Of a stretch of 15,738 nt of DNA, positions 1 through 6,219 are shown piece by piece. Position numbers and translations under genes: made by a program. Source of the DNA: an uncultured Collinsella sp. (GTDB taxonomy: Bacteria > Actinomycetota > Coriobacteriia > Coriobacteriales > Coriobacteriaceae). The notes under the pieces are model-generated. The model saw nothing but the letters and a program-made list of their open reading frames with translations, had not been told where the DNA came from and made no database searches. The stretch is taken from assembly GCA_958403395.1 (NCBI GenBank), contig CATXXF010000042.1, forward strand, positions 1-15,738. The letters are read 5' to 3'. The first letter of the stretch is position 1, and each line of letters starts with the position of its first letter.

Positions 1-758
1 CCCTCGGAGCCCATGACGAGCGCCACGCGACCTTTGAAGGGAGCATCCCAGCAACTGCCCTCGGCGTGCTCGGAAGCACCGCCCACCCAAAAACCAGCGG
101 CCTTGAGGTCATCGAGTGCACGGGCAATATTGGGAACCTGCGCGATAGGCAGATGCATGACAGCACCGGCCGAGGTCTTGTAGCTGCCCACGGTCACGCC
201 GGCGGCACGCTTGTTGGCGATGATGACGCCGGCCGCGCCCACAACCTCGGCGGAGCGCACGATGGCGCCAAAGTTGCCGTCGTCAGTCACGTGGTCGAGC
301 ACCACGACAAGTGCCGGGCCCTCGCCTGCGCGGTCGAGAATATCGGCGACATCGGCATAGGGGAAGTTGCCAACCTCGAGCGCGATGCCCTGGTGAGCGC
401 CATGGCTCGACAGTGCGTCGAGCTGCGCGCGTGGAACGAACTTAATGCGGACGCCCGCGGCGTTGAGGTCGTCGACCAGGCGCGACAAGGCGGCATCGCG
501 CTCCCCGCCCTCGGCAACGAGCGCGCACTTGATGGGAAAACCAGTGCGTAGCGCCTCGGCGGCAGCACGACGACCTTCGATAAACTCGCCCTTGGGAGCT
601 TGGACAGCGTCGCGGTTGCGATCACGCTGCGGACGTGCGGCCTGGGTGCGATCGCGTTGGCCCTTGGGAGCGGCAGCGCGGTCATTGCGGCGAATCGGAC
701 GCGAGCCAGAAGCAGCCTGCTTGCCGCCACGAGGCGCACGCTTGCGATTGTCGGCCAT
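1..758 (-). CDS. rlmB: 23S rRNA 2'-O-ribose methyltransferase, RlmB/TrmH (SpoU) family, 3' end cut off
   Basis: The product methylates a ribose 2'-OH in 23S rRNA using S-adenosylmethionine. About 252 codons are visible; the C-terminus lies beyond position 1. The ATG at 758 has a near-perfect ribosome site (AGGAGGT) 6-7 bases upstream. Residues 1-57 are a low-complexity basic tail rich in Arg, Lys, Gln and Ala, probably RNA-binding and disordered. From about residue 58 (EFIEGRRAAAEAL) comes the substrate-binding domain, then the SPOUT fold with SpoU motif 1 (HVTDDGNFGAIVRSAE) and motif 2 (VMGSEG) right at the window edge. Motif 3 is outside the window. The gene lies downstream of cysS in the same direction, as in Firmicutes, but a terminator separates them, so it probably has its own promoter. 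The family is certain. The exact target (RlmB G2251 equivalent) is inferred from family and neighbourhood. Confidence 0.9.
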   Translation of the reverse strand, partial: MADNRKRAPRGGKQAASGSRPIRRNDRAAAPKGQRDRTQAARPQRDRNRDAVQAPKGEFIEGRRAAAEALRTGFPIKCALVAEGGERDAALSRLVDDLNAAGVRIKFVPRAQLDALSSHGAHQGIALEVGNFPYADVADILDRAGEGPALVVVLDHVTDDGNFGAIVRSAEVVGAAGVIIANKRAAGVTVGSYKTSAGAVMHLPIAQVPNIARALDDLKAAGFWVGGASEHAEGSCWDAPFKGRVALVMGSE

Positions 759-792
759 AAAGCGACCTCCTAAATACAACTATCAAACGAAA

Positions 793-833
793 CAAAATAA
801 ACGACCGCCCATGAATATTAATTCGGGCGGTCG
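793..833 (-). terminator. Intrinsic terminator closing the disA-ispD-ispF-cysS operon
   Basis: A 9-bp perfect stem (CGACCGCCC at 802-810 with GGGCGGTCG at 825-833) has a 14-nt AT-rich loop. Read on the minus strand it is followed by the T-rich tail TTTATTTTG. It lies about 110 bases after the cysS stop and 44 bases before the rlmB start, so it separates the two transcription units. Confidence 0.8.
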
Positions 834-837
834 GTAC

Positions 838-937
838 GGGTTTTCCAAGTGCCCGAGATTGCCGTGAAAGAGGAGCGACGCGTACTTGAGTACGCGAGCG
901 ACGGTTTGAACGGCAAGGTCGGGTGCTTGGGAAACCC
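838..937. repeat. 100-bp imperfect palindrome between cysS and its terminator
   Basis: The outer arms pair almost fully: GGGTTTTCCAAG (838-849) with CTTGGGAAACCC (926-937), one wobble. They continue inward through TGCCCGA/TCGGGTG (two wobbles) and TTGCCGT/ACGGCAA. The loop contains a second palindrome, CGCGTACT (879-886) with AGTACGCG (889-896). The element has no open frame with a start and ribosome site. It is too long and complex for a simple terminator, and a normal terminator follows at 802-833. A dispersed palindromic repeat or a structured 3' UTR are both possible; the sequence alone cannot decide. Confidence 0.6.
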
Positions 938-944
938 GCGGGGA

Positions 945-2411
945 TTAGAGAGATTTGATACGAGTGCCGGCGGCGGTATCTTCAATCGTCAGCCCGAGGT
1001 CCTTGAGCTGATCGCGGATGGCATCGGCCAAATCCCAGTTCTTGGCGGCACGGGCCTCGGCGCGGGCCTCGAGAATCTTGGCAGCGGCCTCGTCCACGTC
1101 GTCGCCCGTGTAGGCGACCAGACCGGCGGCAACGCCCAGCAGGCCCAGCGGCAGCTCGACCTTGGGCTCGGGAAGCTCGACGCCAAACGTATCGAGTAGC
1201 TCGGCCAGCGTATCGGCGGCGGCAAGGGCAGCGGCTTTGTCGGCAGCGTCACCCGCCTGCTCCAGGTACTGGTTGCACTCGGTGACAAAGCCAAAGACAG
1301 CACCCATGGCACCGGCGGTGTTAAAGTCGTCGTCCATGCACTCCTTAAAGGCGGCGCGGGTCTCGGCGGCCTTGGCGGCAAACGCCTCGGATGCTGCCTC
1401 ATCGGCATCGGCCGTCGCATGGTTCGCGGCCCAGCGCAGGTTCTCGACCGTACCGGCGATACGCGTGAGCGAGTTCTCGGCACCCTCCAGGCGCTCCCAA
1501 GAAAAGTCGAGCGGCGAGCGATAGCTCGTCTGCAGCATCAGCAGGCGCAGGGCCGCGGCAGAGTGCTGCTCGAGCACCTCGGCCAGCGTAAAGAAGTTTC
1601 CGAGCGACTTGGACATCTTCTCGCCGTCTACCAGCAGCATGCCCGTGTGCATCCAGGTGTTGGAGAAGCCCTGGTGCCAGGCGCAGGTGGCCTGGGCGCA
1701 CTCGTTCTCGTGATGCGGGAAGGCAAGGTCGGAGCCGCCGCCGTGGATGTCAATCGGGGTGCCCAGGTAGCGGTGCACCATGGCGGCGCACTCGGTGTGC
1801 CAACCGGGACGGCCCTCGCCCCAGGGGCTCGGCCAGCTGGGCTCGCCAGGCTTGGCGGCCTTCCACAGGGCAAAGTCGAGCGGGTCGTTCTTGTCCTCGT
1901 TCTCCTCGATGCGCGCACCCACCATGAGGCCGTCGATGTTGCGGCCCGAGACTTGGCCGTAGTTGGGATCGCTGCGCACGGCAAAGTACACGTCGCCGTT
2001 ATCGGCGGCATAGGCATGGCCCTGCTCGATAAGCGTCTTGATCATGGCGATCATGGGGCCGATCTCCTTGGTGGCGCGGGGGCGCACATCGGGATCGAGC
2101 ACGTTGGCGGCACGCATAACGCCAATAAACTTATCCGAGAACTCCGTCGCGACCTCGGCGGCCGTACGGCCCTGCTCGTTGGCGCGCTTGATGATCTTGT
2201 CATCGACATCGGTGAGGTTCTGGGCGAACGTGACCTCGTAGCCGCTCGCGATGAGCCAACGGCGGATCACGTCAAAGCTGATGAACGTACGGGCGTTGCC
2301 GATGTGGATGTTGTCGTAGACCGTGGGGCCGCACACGTACATGCGGACCTTGCCGGACTCGATGGGCTGGAACTCTTCCTTTTTATGGGTAGCGCTGTTG
2401 TAGATACGCAT
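945..2411 (-). CDS. cysS: Cysteinyl-tRNA synthetase
   Basis: A cytoplasmic class I aminoacyl-tRNA synthetase that charges tRNA-Cys with cysteine. The 488-residue product is close to the usual length of about 460-480. The catalytic signatures are HIGN (residues 36-39) and KMSKS (265-269). The zinc ligands that select cysteine are Cys27 (MYVCGPT), Cys208 (HTEC), His233 and Glu237 (FPHHENE), each one position off the E. coli numbering. The C-terminal third is the DALR helical domain and a tail ending near residue 488. The ATG at 2411 is supported by AAGGAG lying inside the last codons of ispF; only three bases separate the two genes, which suggests translational coupling. No T-box leader is possible here because the gene is internal to the operon. 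Confidence 0.97.
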   Translation of the reverse strand: MRIYNSATHKKEEFQPIESGKVRMYVCGPTVYDNIHIGNARTFISFDVIRRWLIASGYEVTFAQNLTDVDDKIIKRANEQGRTAAEVATEFSDKFIGVMRAANVLDPDVRPRATKEIGPMIAMIKTLIEQGHAYAADNGDVYFAVRSDPNYGQVSGRNIDGLMVGARIEENEDKNDPLDFALWKAAKPGEPSWPSPWGEGRPGWHTECAAMVHRYLGTPIDIHGGGSDLAFPHHENECAQATCAWHQGFSNTWMHTGMLLVDGEKMSKSLGNFFTLAEVLEQHSAAALRLLMLQTSYRSPLDFSWERLEGAENSLTRIAGTVENLRWAANHATADADEAASEAFAAKAAETRAAFKECMDDDFNTAGAMGAVFGFVTECNQYLEQAGDAADKAAALAAADTLAELLDTFGVELPEPKVELPLGLLGVAAGLVAYTGDDVDEAAAKILEARAEARAAKNWDLADAIRDQLKDLGLTIEDTAAGTRIKSL

Positions 2412-2414
2412 TCG

Positions 2415-2909
2415 TTACTCCTTAACGGTTTTCTGTAGCAGGCAGACGGCCCAGGCGCCAATTCCCTCGCCTTGACCTTCCCAACCGAGTTTTTCGGTCG
2501 TGGTGGCGGCGACGCCCACATTTTCGACGTCAACGCCCAGAGCATGGGCGAGGTTGGCGCGCATGGCATCGCGGTGCGGGGTGATCTTGGGCTGCTGGCA
2601 GGCAATGGTGCAGTCGGCATCGACAAACTCAAAGCCCAGCTCGCGCGCATAGTCCATCACACGGGCAAGCAGCACCATCGAGTCGGCACCCTCGTAGGCA
2701 GGGTCGGTATCGGGGAACAGCTTGCCAATGTCTCCCCCGCGGCAGGCGCCCAGAATGGCGTCGGCCAGCGCATGCGCGAGTACATCGGCATCCGAGTGTC
2801 CCAGCAGACCGCGCTCGTAGGGAATGTCAACCCCGCCGATGATACATCGACGCCCCTCCACCAAACGGTGGACGTCGTAGCCATGGCCAATGCGCAGGTT
2901 ACTGAACAT
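2415..2909 (-). CDS. ispF: 2-C-methyl-D-erythritol 2,4-cyclodiphosphate synthase
   Basis: Fifth step of the MEP isoprenoid pathway: it cyclises CDP-methylerythritol 2-phosphate to the 2,4-cyclodiphosphate and releases CMP. The 164-residue product has the expected family size. Zinc ligands are visible as Asp12 and His14 in GYDVHRL and His46 in the HSDADVLAHAL stretch. A TTTEKLG motif lies near the C-terminus. The start ATG at 2909 overlaps the end of ispD by 11 bases and has a purine-rich GGAGAGGA upstream inside ispD. The IspD product is converted to the IspF substrate by IspE, which is not encoded in this window. Confidence 0.96.
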   Translation of the reverse strand: MFSNLRIGHGYDVHRLVEGRRCIIGGVDIPYERGLLGHSDADVLAHALADAILGACRGGDIGKLFPDTDPAYEGADSMVLLARVMDYARELGFEFVDADCTIACQQPKITPHRDAMRANLAHALGVDVENVGVAATTTEKLGWEGQGEGIGAWAVCLLQKTVKE

Positions 2910-3627
2910 GGGGAAGGTCCTCTCCCTCGGCCATGCGACCGAGCAGAATCGCGGTTACGGGACGCAGGTCCTCGGGCACCGTCACCTTAAGGTTATCGCG
3001 CGGGCTCTGGACGCAGCGGACACGCCCGCCCATACGCTCGACCAGCGACGAATCGTCGGTGCCGATAAAGCCCTCAGCAATCGCCGCGGCATGGGCGCGT
3101 TTCATGACGTCGACACTAAAGATCTGCGGCGTCTGCGCGGCCCAGTACAGCTCGCGCGGCGGCGTCTCGACGATATTATCGCCATCGACAATCTTGAGCG
3201 TGTCGATTGCGGGCTGGCCGCACACGACACCGTCGAGGGCACGGTCGCTCACGAGCACGTCAATCGCATGATCGATGGCCTCGGTCGTAATGAGCGGACG
3301 GGCGCCGTCGTGGATGGCGACGTATTCAAAGCCCGCCGGCACCGCGTGCACGCCGGCGCGGGTGGAATCCTGACGGGTATCGCCGGCGTCAGCAAAGCTG
3401 ATGGGCGTGTCATAGTCAAACGGGTCGATGGCCAAGCGGCGCATCTCGGCACGGCGCTCGGCAGGGCAAACCACCACGATATGGCCGACCTTATCGCTCC
3501 GATCAAACGCGCGGATGGACCAACTCATAAGGGGACGGCCCGCTACATTGACGAGTTGCTTGCCACCGGGGTTACCAAAGCGCTGGCCGCTGCCACCGGC
3601 AACGACCACGGCGCATACGGGCGCCAT
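2899..3627 (-). CDS. ispD: 2-C-methyl-D-erythritol 4-phosphate cytidylyltransferase
   Basis: Third step of the MEP pathway: it transfers CMP from CTP to methylerythritol 4-phosphate. The 242-residue product has the usual size. The nucleotide-binding loop AGGSGQRFG (residues 10-18) is followed by GGKQ (21-24). Further family blocks are AIHDGARP (104-111), QTPQIF (165-170), TDDSSLVE (190-197) and NLKVTVPED (212-220). The start codon shares one base with the disA stop (TAATG), so the two genes are probably translationally coupled. It remains separate from ispF, although many bacteria fuse the two. Confidence 0.96.
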   Translation of the reverse strand: MAPVCAVVVAGGSGQRFGNPGGKQLVNVAGRPLMSWSIRAFDRSDKVGHIVVVCPAERRAEMRRLAIDPFDYDTPISFADAGDTRQDSTRAGVHAVPAGFEYVAIHDGARPLITTEAIDHAIDVLVSDRALDGVVCGQPAIDTLKIVDGDNIVETPPRELYWAAQTPQIFSVDVMKRAHAAAIAEGFIGTDDSSLVERMGGRVRCVQSPRDNLKVTVPEDLRPVTAILLGRMAEGEDLPHVQ

Positions 3628-4694
3628 TATGCGTTCCCCTGTTTGGTGCCCTTCATGCGGTACAGCGAGTCCGCAAGAATGGCAGGGTTGTTGACGCCAA
3701 AGTCGCCCAAGCGCTCCGGATCCTCGCTGATGTCGTCCATGAGTTCCTGCAGCGAGCCGTACTCGTCGACGATCTTCTCGGCCACGCCGTCGCGCACGAC
3801 GGACACGCGCGAAAGCGTACGCAGGCCCAGCGGCGTCATGACGGAGTCCTCGTCCAGGTCGTCGTAACCCAGAACCGCCGCCACATGCTGTGGGTCGGAC
3901 AAGTCCTTAGGCGTCATGCGGCTAAGCTCGGCGCGAATCTTCTCGGCGTTTGCCTCGGAGGAATCGCTCGCATAGTCGCGGATCATCAGGTCGTATTCGG
4001 TATCCATGCTGGAGCCAGCGAGCTGCTCGAGCTGCATCTGCACGAGCTTGCCCTGGTTGCCCAGCTTGACGATACAATCCTTAAGCTCGGTCTTTGCCTG
4101 TTGCATGATCTCGAAACTCGAGAAAATGCCGGTGATGTCGGCGAGCGTAACGTAGTCATCGAGCTCGAGGGCCGTCAGACGCAGCAGGGAGCGGTCGAGC
4201 GACTGACGGGTGGTCTGAAGCGTGGCGACGAGCTGGTTGACCGAGCTCATGATGGTGGTGACAGGCTGAATCTCGTAGCTCTTACCGTGGACGTACACGT
4301 TAACGACGGCACGACGGGCCGAGACCGAGATCACGATGGCATCGGTGAGCACCGACATGCGAGCGGCAGTACGGTGACGCATGCCCGTCTCACTCGTGGC
4401 GAGCGAGGGATCGGGATTGAGGTGGAAGTTGGCGCGCAGGATCTGGGTGAGGTCGCCATCGATGACGATGGCGCCGTCCATCTTGGAGAGCTCGAATAGA
4501 CGGTTCGAGGTGAACGAAATGTTGAGCGGGAAGCCGTCGTTGCCGGCGGCGAGCACGTTTTCGGTGTCGCCGACGCAGATAAGGGCGCCCAGGTGACCGG
4601 CGATGATCATGTCGAGGGCGGTGCGGATCGGCTGGCCAGGTGCCGTCAGGCGAATAGCCTGTTCCATACGCTTTTGCAGCTCGTTCTTATCCAA
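3627..4694 (-). CDS. disA: Diadenylate cyclase DisA (c-di-AMP synthase, DNA integrity scanning)
   Basis: Makes cyclic di-AMP from two ATP and, in characterised relatives, scans DNA for branched intermediates. The 355-residue product matches the family. The N-terminal DAC domain carries the DGA motif (residues 73-75) and the RHR motif in GMRHRTAAR (106-108). A helical linker follows (about 150-290), then a helix-hairpin-helix DNA-binding end near 300-345. The best start is TTG at 4694, preceded by GGGAG about 8 bases upstream; the nearby ATG at 4699 is out of frame and the next in-frame ATG (codon 10) would remove conserved N-terminus. It is first in the disA-ispD-ispF-cysS operon. The usual partner radA is not adjacent in this window. 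Confidence 0.96.
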   Translation of the reverse strand: MDKNELQKRMEQAIRLTAPGQPIRTALDMIIAGHLGALICVGDTENVLAAGNDGFPLNISFTSNRLFELSKMDGAIVIDGDLTQILRANFHLNPDPSLATSETGMRHRTAARMSVLTDAIVISVSARRAVVNVYVHGKSYEIQPVTTIMSSVNQLVATLQTTRQSLDRSLLRLTALELDDYVTLADITGIFSSFEIMQQAKTELKDCIVKLGNQGKLVQMQLEQLAGSSMDTEYDLMIRDYASDSSEANAEKIRAELSRMTPKDLSDPQHVAAVLGYDDLDEDSVMTPLGLRTLSRVSVVRDGVAEKIVDEYGSLQELMDDISEDPERLGDFGVNNPAILADSLYRMKGTKQGNA

Positions 4695-4852
4695 GGCATC
4701 GCTCCCATCGTATACGCTCCATAAACGCTAAATAGTTTCTCACGGTTTGTCCCTGCGGCGCTTGCGAAATCCGATGCTTACAGAATGAGCGAACACAGCT
4801 GAGAGCCCAACCCAAATGGGCTGCTTATGTGGTAGCATCGGGATTCGCATAA
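4695..4852. other. Divergent promoter region between disA and the mntP riboswitch
   Basis: This stretch must hold the promoters for disA (leftward) and the mntP leader (rightward). I see no convincing -35/-10 pair for either. The only structure is a 6-bp inverted repeat (AGCCCA 4804-4809, TGGGCT 4817-4822) without a T-run. On the plus strand TAGCAT at 4833-4838 could be a -10 for the riboswitch transcript, but this is weak. Confidence 0.3.
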
Positions 4853-4990
4853 ATGAGGGAGTAGTCGCGTGATCGGGTTCGCCTCCGGTGGCGCGGCAAG
4901 TCAACACGCTGGCCGATGCGGCCTGGCTTGCCTTAATGAACGAGACTCGTGGCTGTGCGCGCAACGCGTACGCCACGGGTCTTTTTTGTT
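4853..4990 (+). ncRNA. yybP-ykoY manganese riboswitch with expression platform, upstream of mntP
   Basis: The leader has the two conserved loops of the yybP-ykoY (Mn2+) class: GGGAGTAG at 4857-4864 and GTCAACAcGCTGG at 4900-4912. Each is followed by its own helix; for the second, GCAAG (4896-4900) pairs with CTTGC (4927-4931) around an inner GGCC/GGCC stem. Just after the aptamer is a strong intrinsic terminator (4945-4987), the usual expression platform. Riboswitches of this class commonly sit before mntP, where Mn2+ binding turns the gene on. I infer that excess Mn2+ prevents termination here. The match is by eye; a covariance-model scan would settle it. Confidence 0.85.
4945..4987 (+). terminator. 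Intrinsic terminator of the riboswitch expression platform
   Basis: The arms ACTCGTGGC (4945-4953) and GCCACGGGT (4972-4980) pair with one G-T wobble. After a one-base bulge the stem continues as GTGCGCG (4955-4961) with CGCGTAC (4965-4971). The loop is three bases and a six-base T-run follows at 4982-4987. It lies 54 bases before the mntP start, so by default transcription would stop before the gene. Confidence 0.85.
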
Positions 4991-5040
4991 ACTCTCCCAA
5001 GAGGTACACGCGGGCCCGCCCGCAGAGAGGGAGCCAGACT

Positions 5041-5625
5041 ATGGGACTCGCAGAGCTCGTGTTGCTCGCCGTTGGCCTTTCGATGGACGCCTTTGCCGTT
5101 TCCATCTGCAAAGGCCTTGGCATGAAGAAAATCAACCTTAAAGTCGCCGTGGTGCTCGGCCTGTTCTTTGGCGGTTTTCAGGCCGGCATGCCCATAATCG
5201 GATGGGCGCTCGGCAGTCAATTCATGGGCATCATCGGACCCATCGACCATTGGATTGCCTTTATCCTTTTGGCCTTCATCGGCGGCAAAATGCTGTGGGA
5301 GGCCTTTACCGAAGACGAGGATGAGGACGAGAGCGATGGCAAGGATGCCGAAAAGATCGACCTGGGCGAGTACCTGATCCTCGCCATCGCCACCTCAATC
5401 GACGCCCTGGCCGTGGGCATTTCGTTCGCCGCGCTTTCGGTCGACATCGTCCCTGCCGTGTCGCTCATCGGAGTCACGACCTTCATCTTCTCTGTTGCCG
5501 GCGTGGCAATCGGTCATGCCTTTGGTGCGCGCTACGAAAAGCCCGCCACCATCGTAGGTGGCGTCGTGCTCGTCCTCATCGGGCTTAAGATCTTGCTTGA
5601 GCACCTGGGGATTTTGGTGCTGTAA
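5041..5625 (+). CDS. mntP: Manganese efflux pump MntP
   Basis: An inner-membrane exporter that removes excess Mn2+. The 194-residue product has the family's duplicated layout of three plus three membrane helices. Each half carries its signature aspartate: Asp16 in GLSMDAFAVS and Asp121 in ATSIDALAVG. Between the halves is a strongly acidic cytoplasmic loop (residues 91-103, nearly all Asp and Glu) that could act as a metal sensor or be simply soluble linker. The frame is open upstream to 4888, but that part overlaps the riboswitch and terminator. The ATG at 5041 has a GAGGGAG ribosome site and starts where the family normally does. It is probably transcribed alone, with its own terminator at 5654. 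Confidence 0.94.
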   Translation: MGLAELVLLAVGLSMDAFAVSICKGLGMKKINLKVAVVLGLFFGGFQAGMPIIGWALGSQFMGIIGPIDHWIAFILLAFIGGKMLWEAFTEDEDEDESDGKDAEKIDLGEYLILAIATSIDALAVGISFAALSVDIVPAVSLIGVTTFIFSVAGVAIGHAFGARYEKPATIVGGVVLVLIGLKILLEHLGILVL

Positions 5626-5653
5626 AACACCCTTCAAAACTAAACGCCTGTAC

Positions 5654-5687
5654 AAGGCCTCATGCAGAGTTTTGCATGAGGCCTTTT
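5654..5687 (+). terminator. mntP terminator, whose hairpin doubles as the first hip operator copy
   Basis: A perfect 13-bp stem (AAGGCCTCATGCA 5654-5666, TGCATGAGGCCTT 5673-5685) has a 6-nt loop and a TTTT tail at 5684-5687. The top of the stem and the loop, 5661-5678, match the neighbouring hip operator at 5688-5705 in 17 of 18 bases. The DNA therefore appears to serve as both terminator and repressor site. Confidence 0.85.
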
Positions 5688-5730
5688 CATGCAGACTTTT
5701 GCATGTCATACTAGGATGCAAAAGTCTGCA
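5663..5730. promoter_or_regulatory. Array of three hipBA operators over the hip promoter
   Basis: Three copies of TGCA-N6-TGCA are present: 5663-5676 (N6 GAGTTT), 5690-5703 (GACTTT) and 5717-5730 (AAAGTC, the same site inverted). Their centres are exactly 27 bp apart. Sites 2 and 3 together form a perfect 15-bp inverted repeat (5690-5704 with 5716-5730). Between them is a possible -10, CATACT at 5707-5712, with a poor -35, TTTTCA, at 5684-5689, spacing 17. HipB proteins repress their own operon through repeated palindromes, so cooperative autorepression is the natural reading. Which sites HipB actually binds is inferred. Confidence 0.8.
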
Positions 5731-5745
5731 CGTCAGGAGATCGCC

Positions 5746-6216
5746 GTGGATACCCTTCCCATCACCACACCGCGCCAAGCTGGCATCTACGTGCGCCAGG
5801 CACGCGAGGCTCAGGACCTCACCCGTGCCGCCCTCGCTAAAAAGGCCGGTGTTTCGGAGCGCCTGCTCGCATCGCTCGAGCTGGGAGATGCCACGGGCAT
5901 TCGGCTCGACAAGCTGTTGGCGGTTTTCGGTGCTCTTGGACTGGCGCTCGCCGCTCAAGGGGATATCGACGAATCGAAAAACGAGCAACCAGTCGACGCC
6001 CCGCATGCTGATTTGCAACCTCGTAGCACCCCCAGGCGCCATCACGCTCAACGTTTTCACTATCGCAACCGTCGCAGCGCAGCCATTCCAGCTCTTCCAG
6101 ATATCCCTTTTACGGCCGAGCTCTACGACAAGGCCTTCGCCGATTTCGCCATGTCCAATCTCGGAGTCTCGATTGCCGCAAGCGCATCTGCCCAAACCAA
6201 GCCCGAAGGGAGATAG
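5746..6216 (+). CDS. hipB: HipB-like antitoxin and autorepressor (XRE-type helix-turn-helix)
   Basis: The antitoxin of a HipBA pair: it binds and holds HipA inactive and represses the operon. I choose GTG at 5746 because AGGAG lies six bases upstream; earlier in-frame ATGs at 5689 and 5716 fall inside the operators. The product is then 156 residues. Residues about 13-68 form the helix-turn-helix (GIYVRQAREAQDL, then LAKKAGVSERLLASLE), followed by the typical DKLLAVFGALGLAL strand. After residue 80 comes a further stretch of about 75 residues, low in hydrophobics at first (Pro, Arg, His) and then helical. E. coli HipB has only 88 residues, so this tail is unusual. hipA starts four bases after the stop, giving one operon. 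Confidence 0.85.
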   Translation: MDTLPITTPRQAGIYVRQAREAQDLTRAALAKKAGVSERLLASLELGDATGIRLDKLLAVFGALGLALAAQGDIDESKNEQPVDAPHADLQPRSTPRRHHAQRFHYRNRRSAAIPALPDIPFTAELYDKAFADFAMSNLGVSIAASASAQTKPEGR

Positions 6217-6219
6217 CCA

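Noticed and set aside
1419..2438. 339-codon plus-strand frame opposite cysS
   Set aside because: Antisense shadow of a certain gene; no domain and no start signal.
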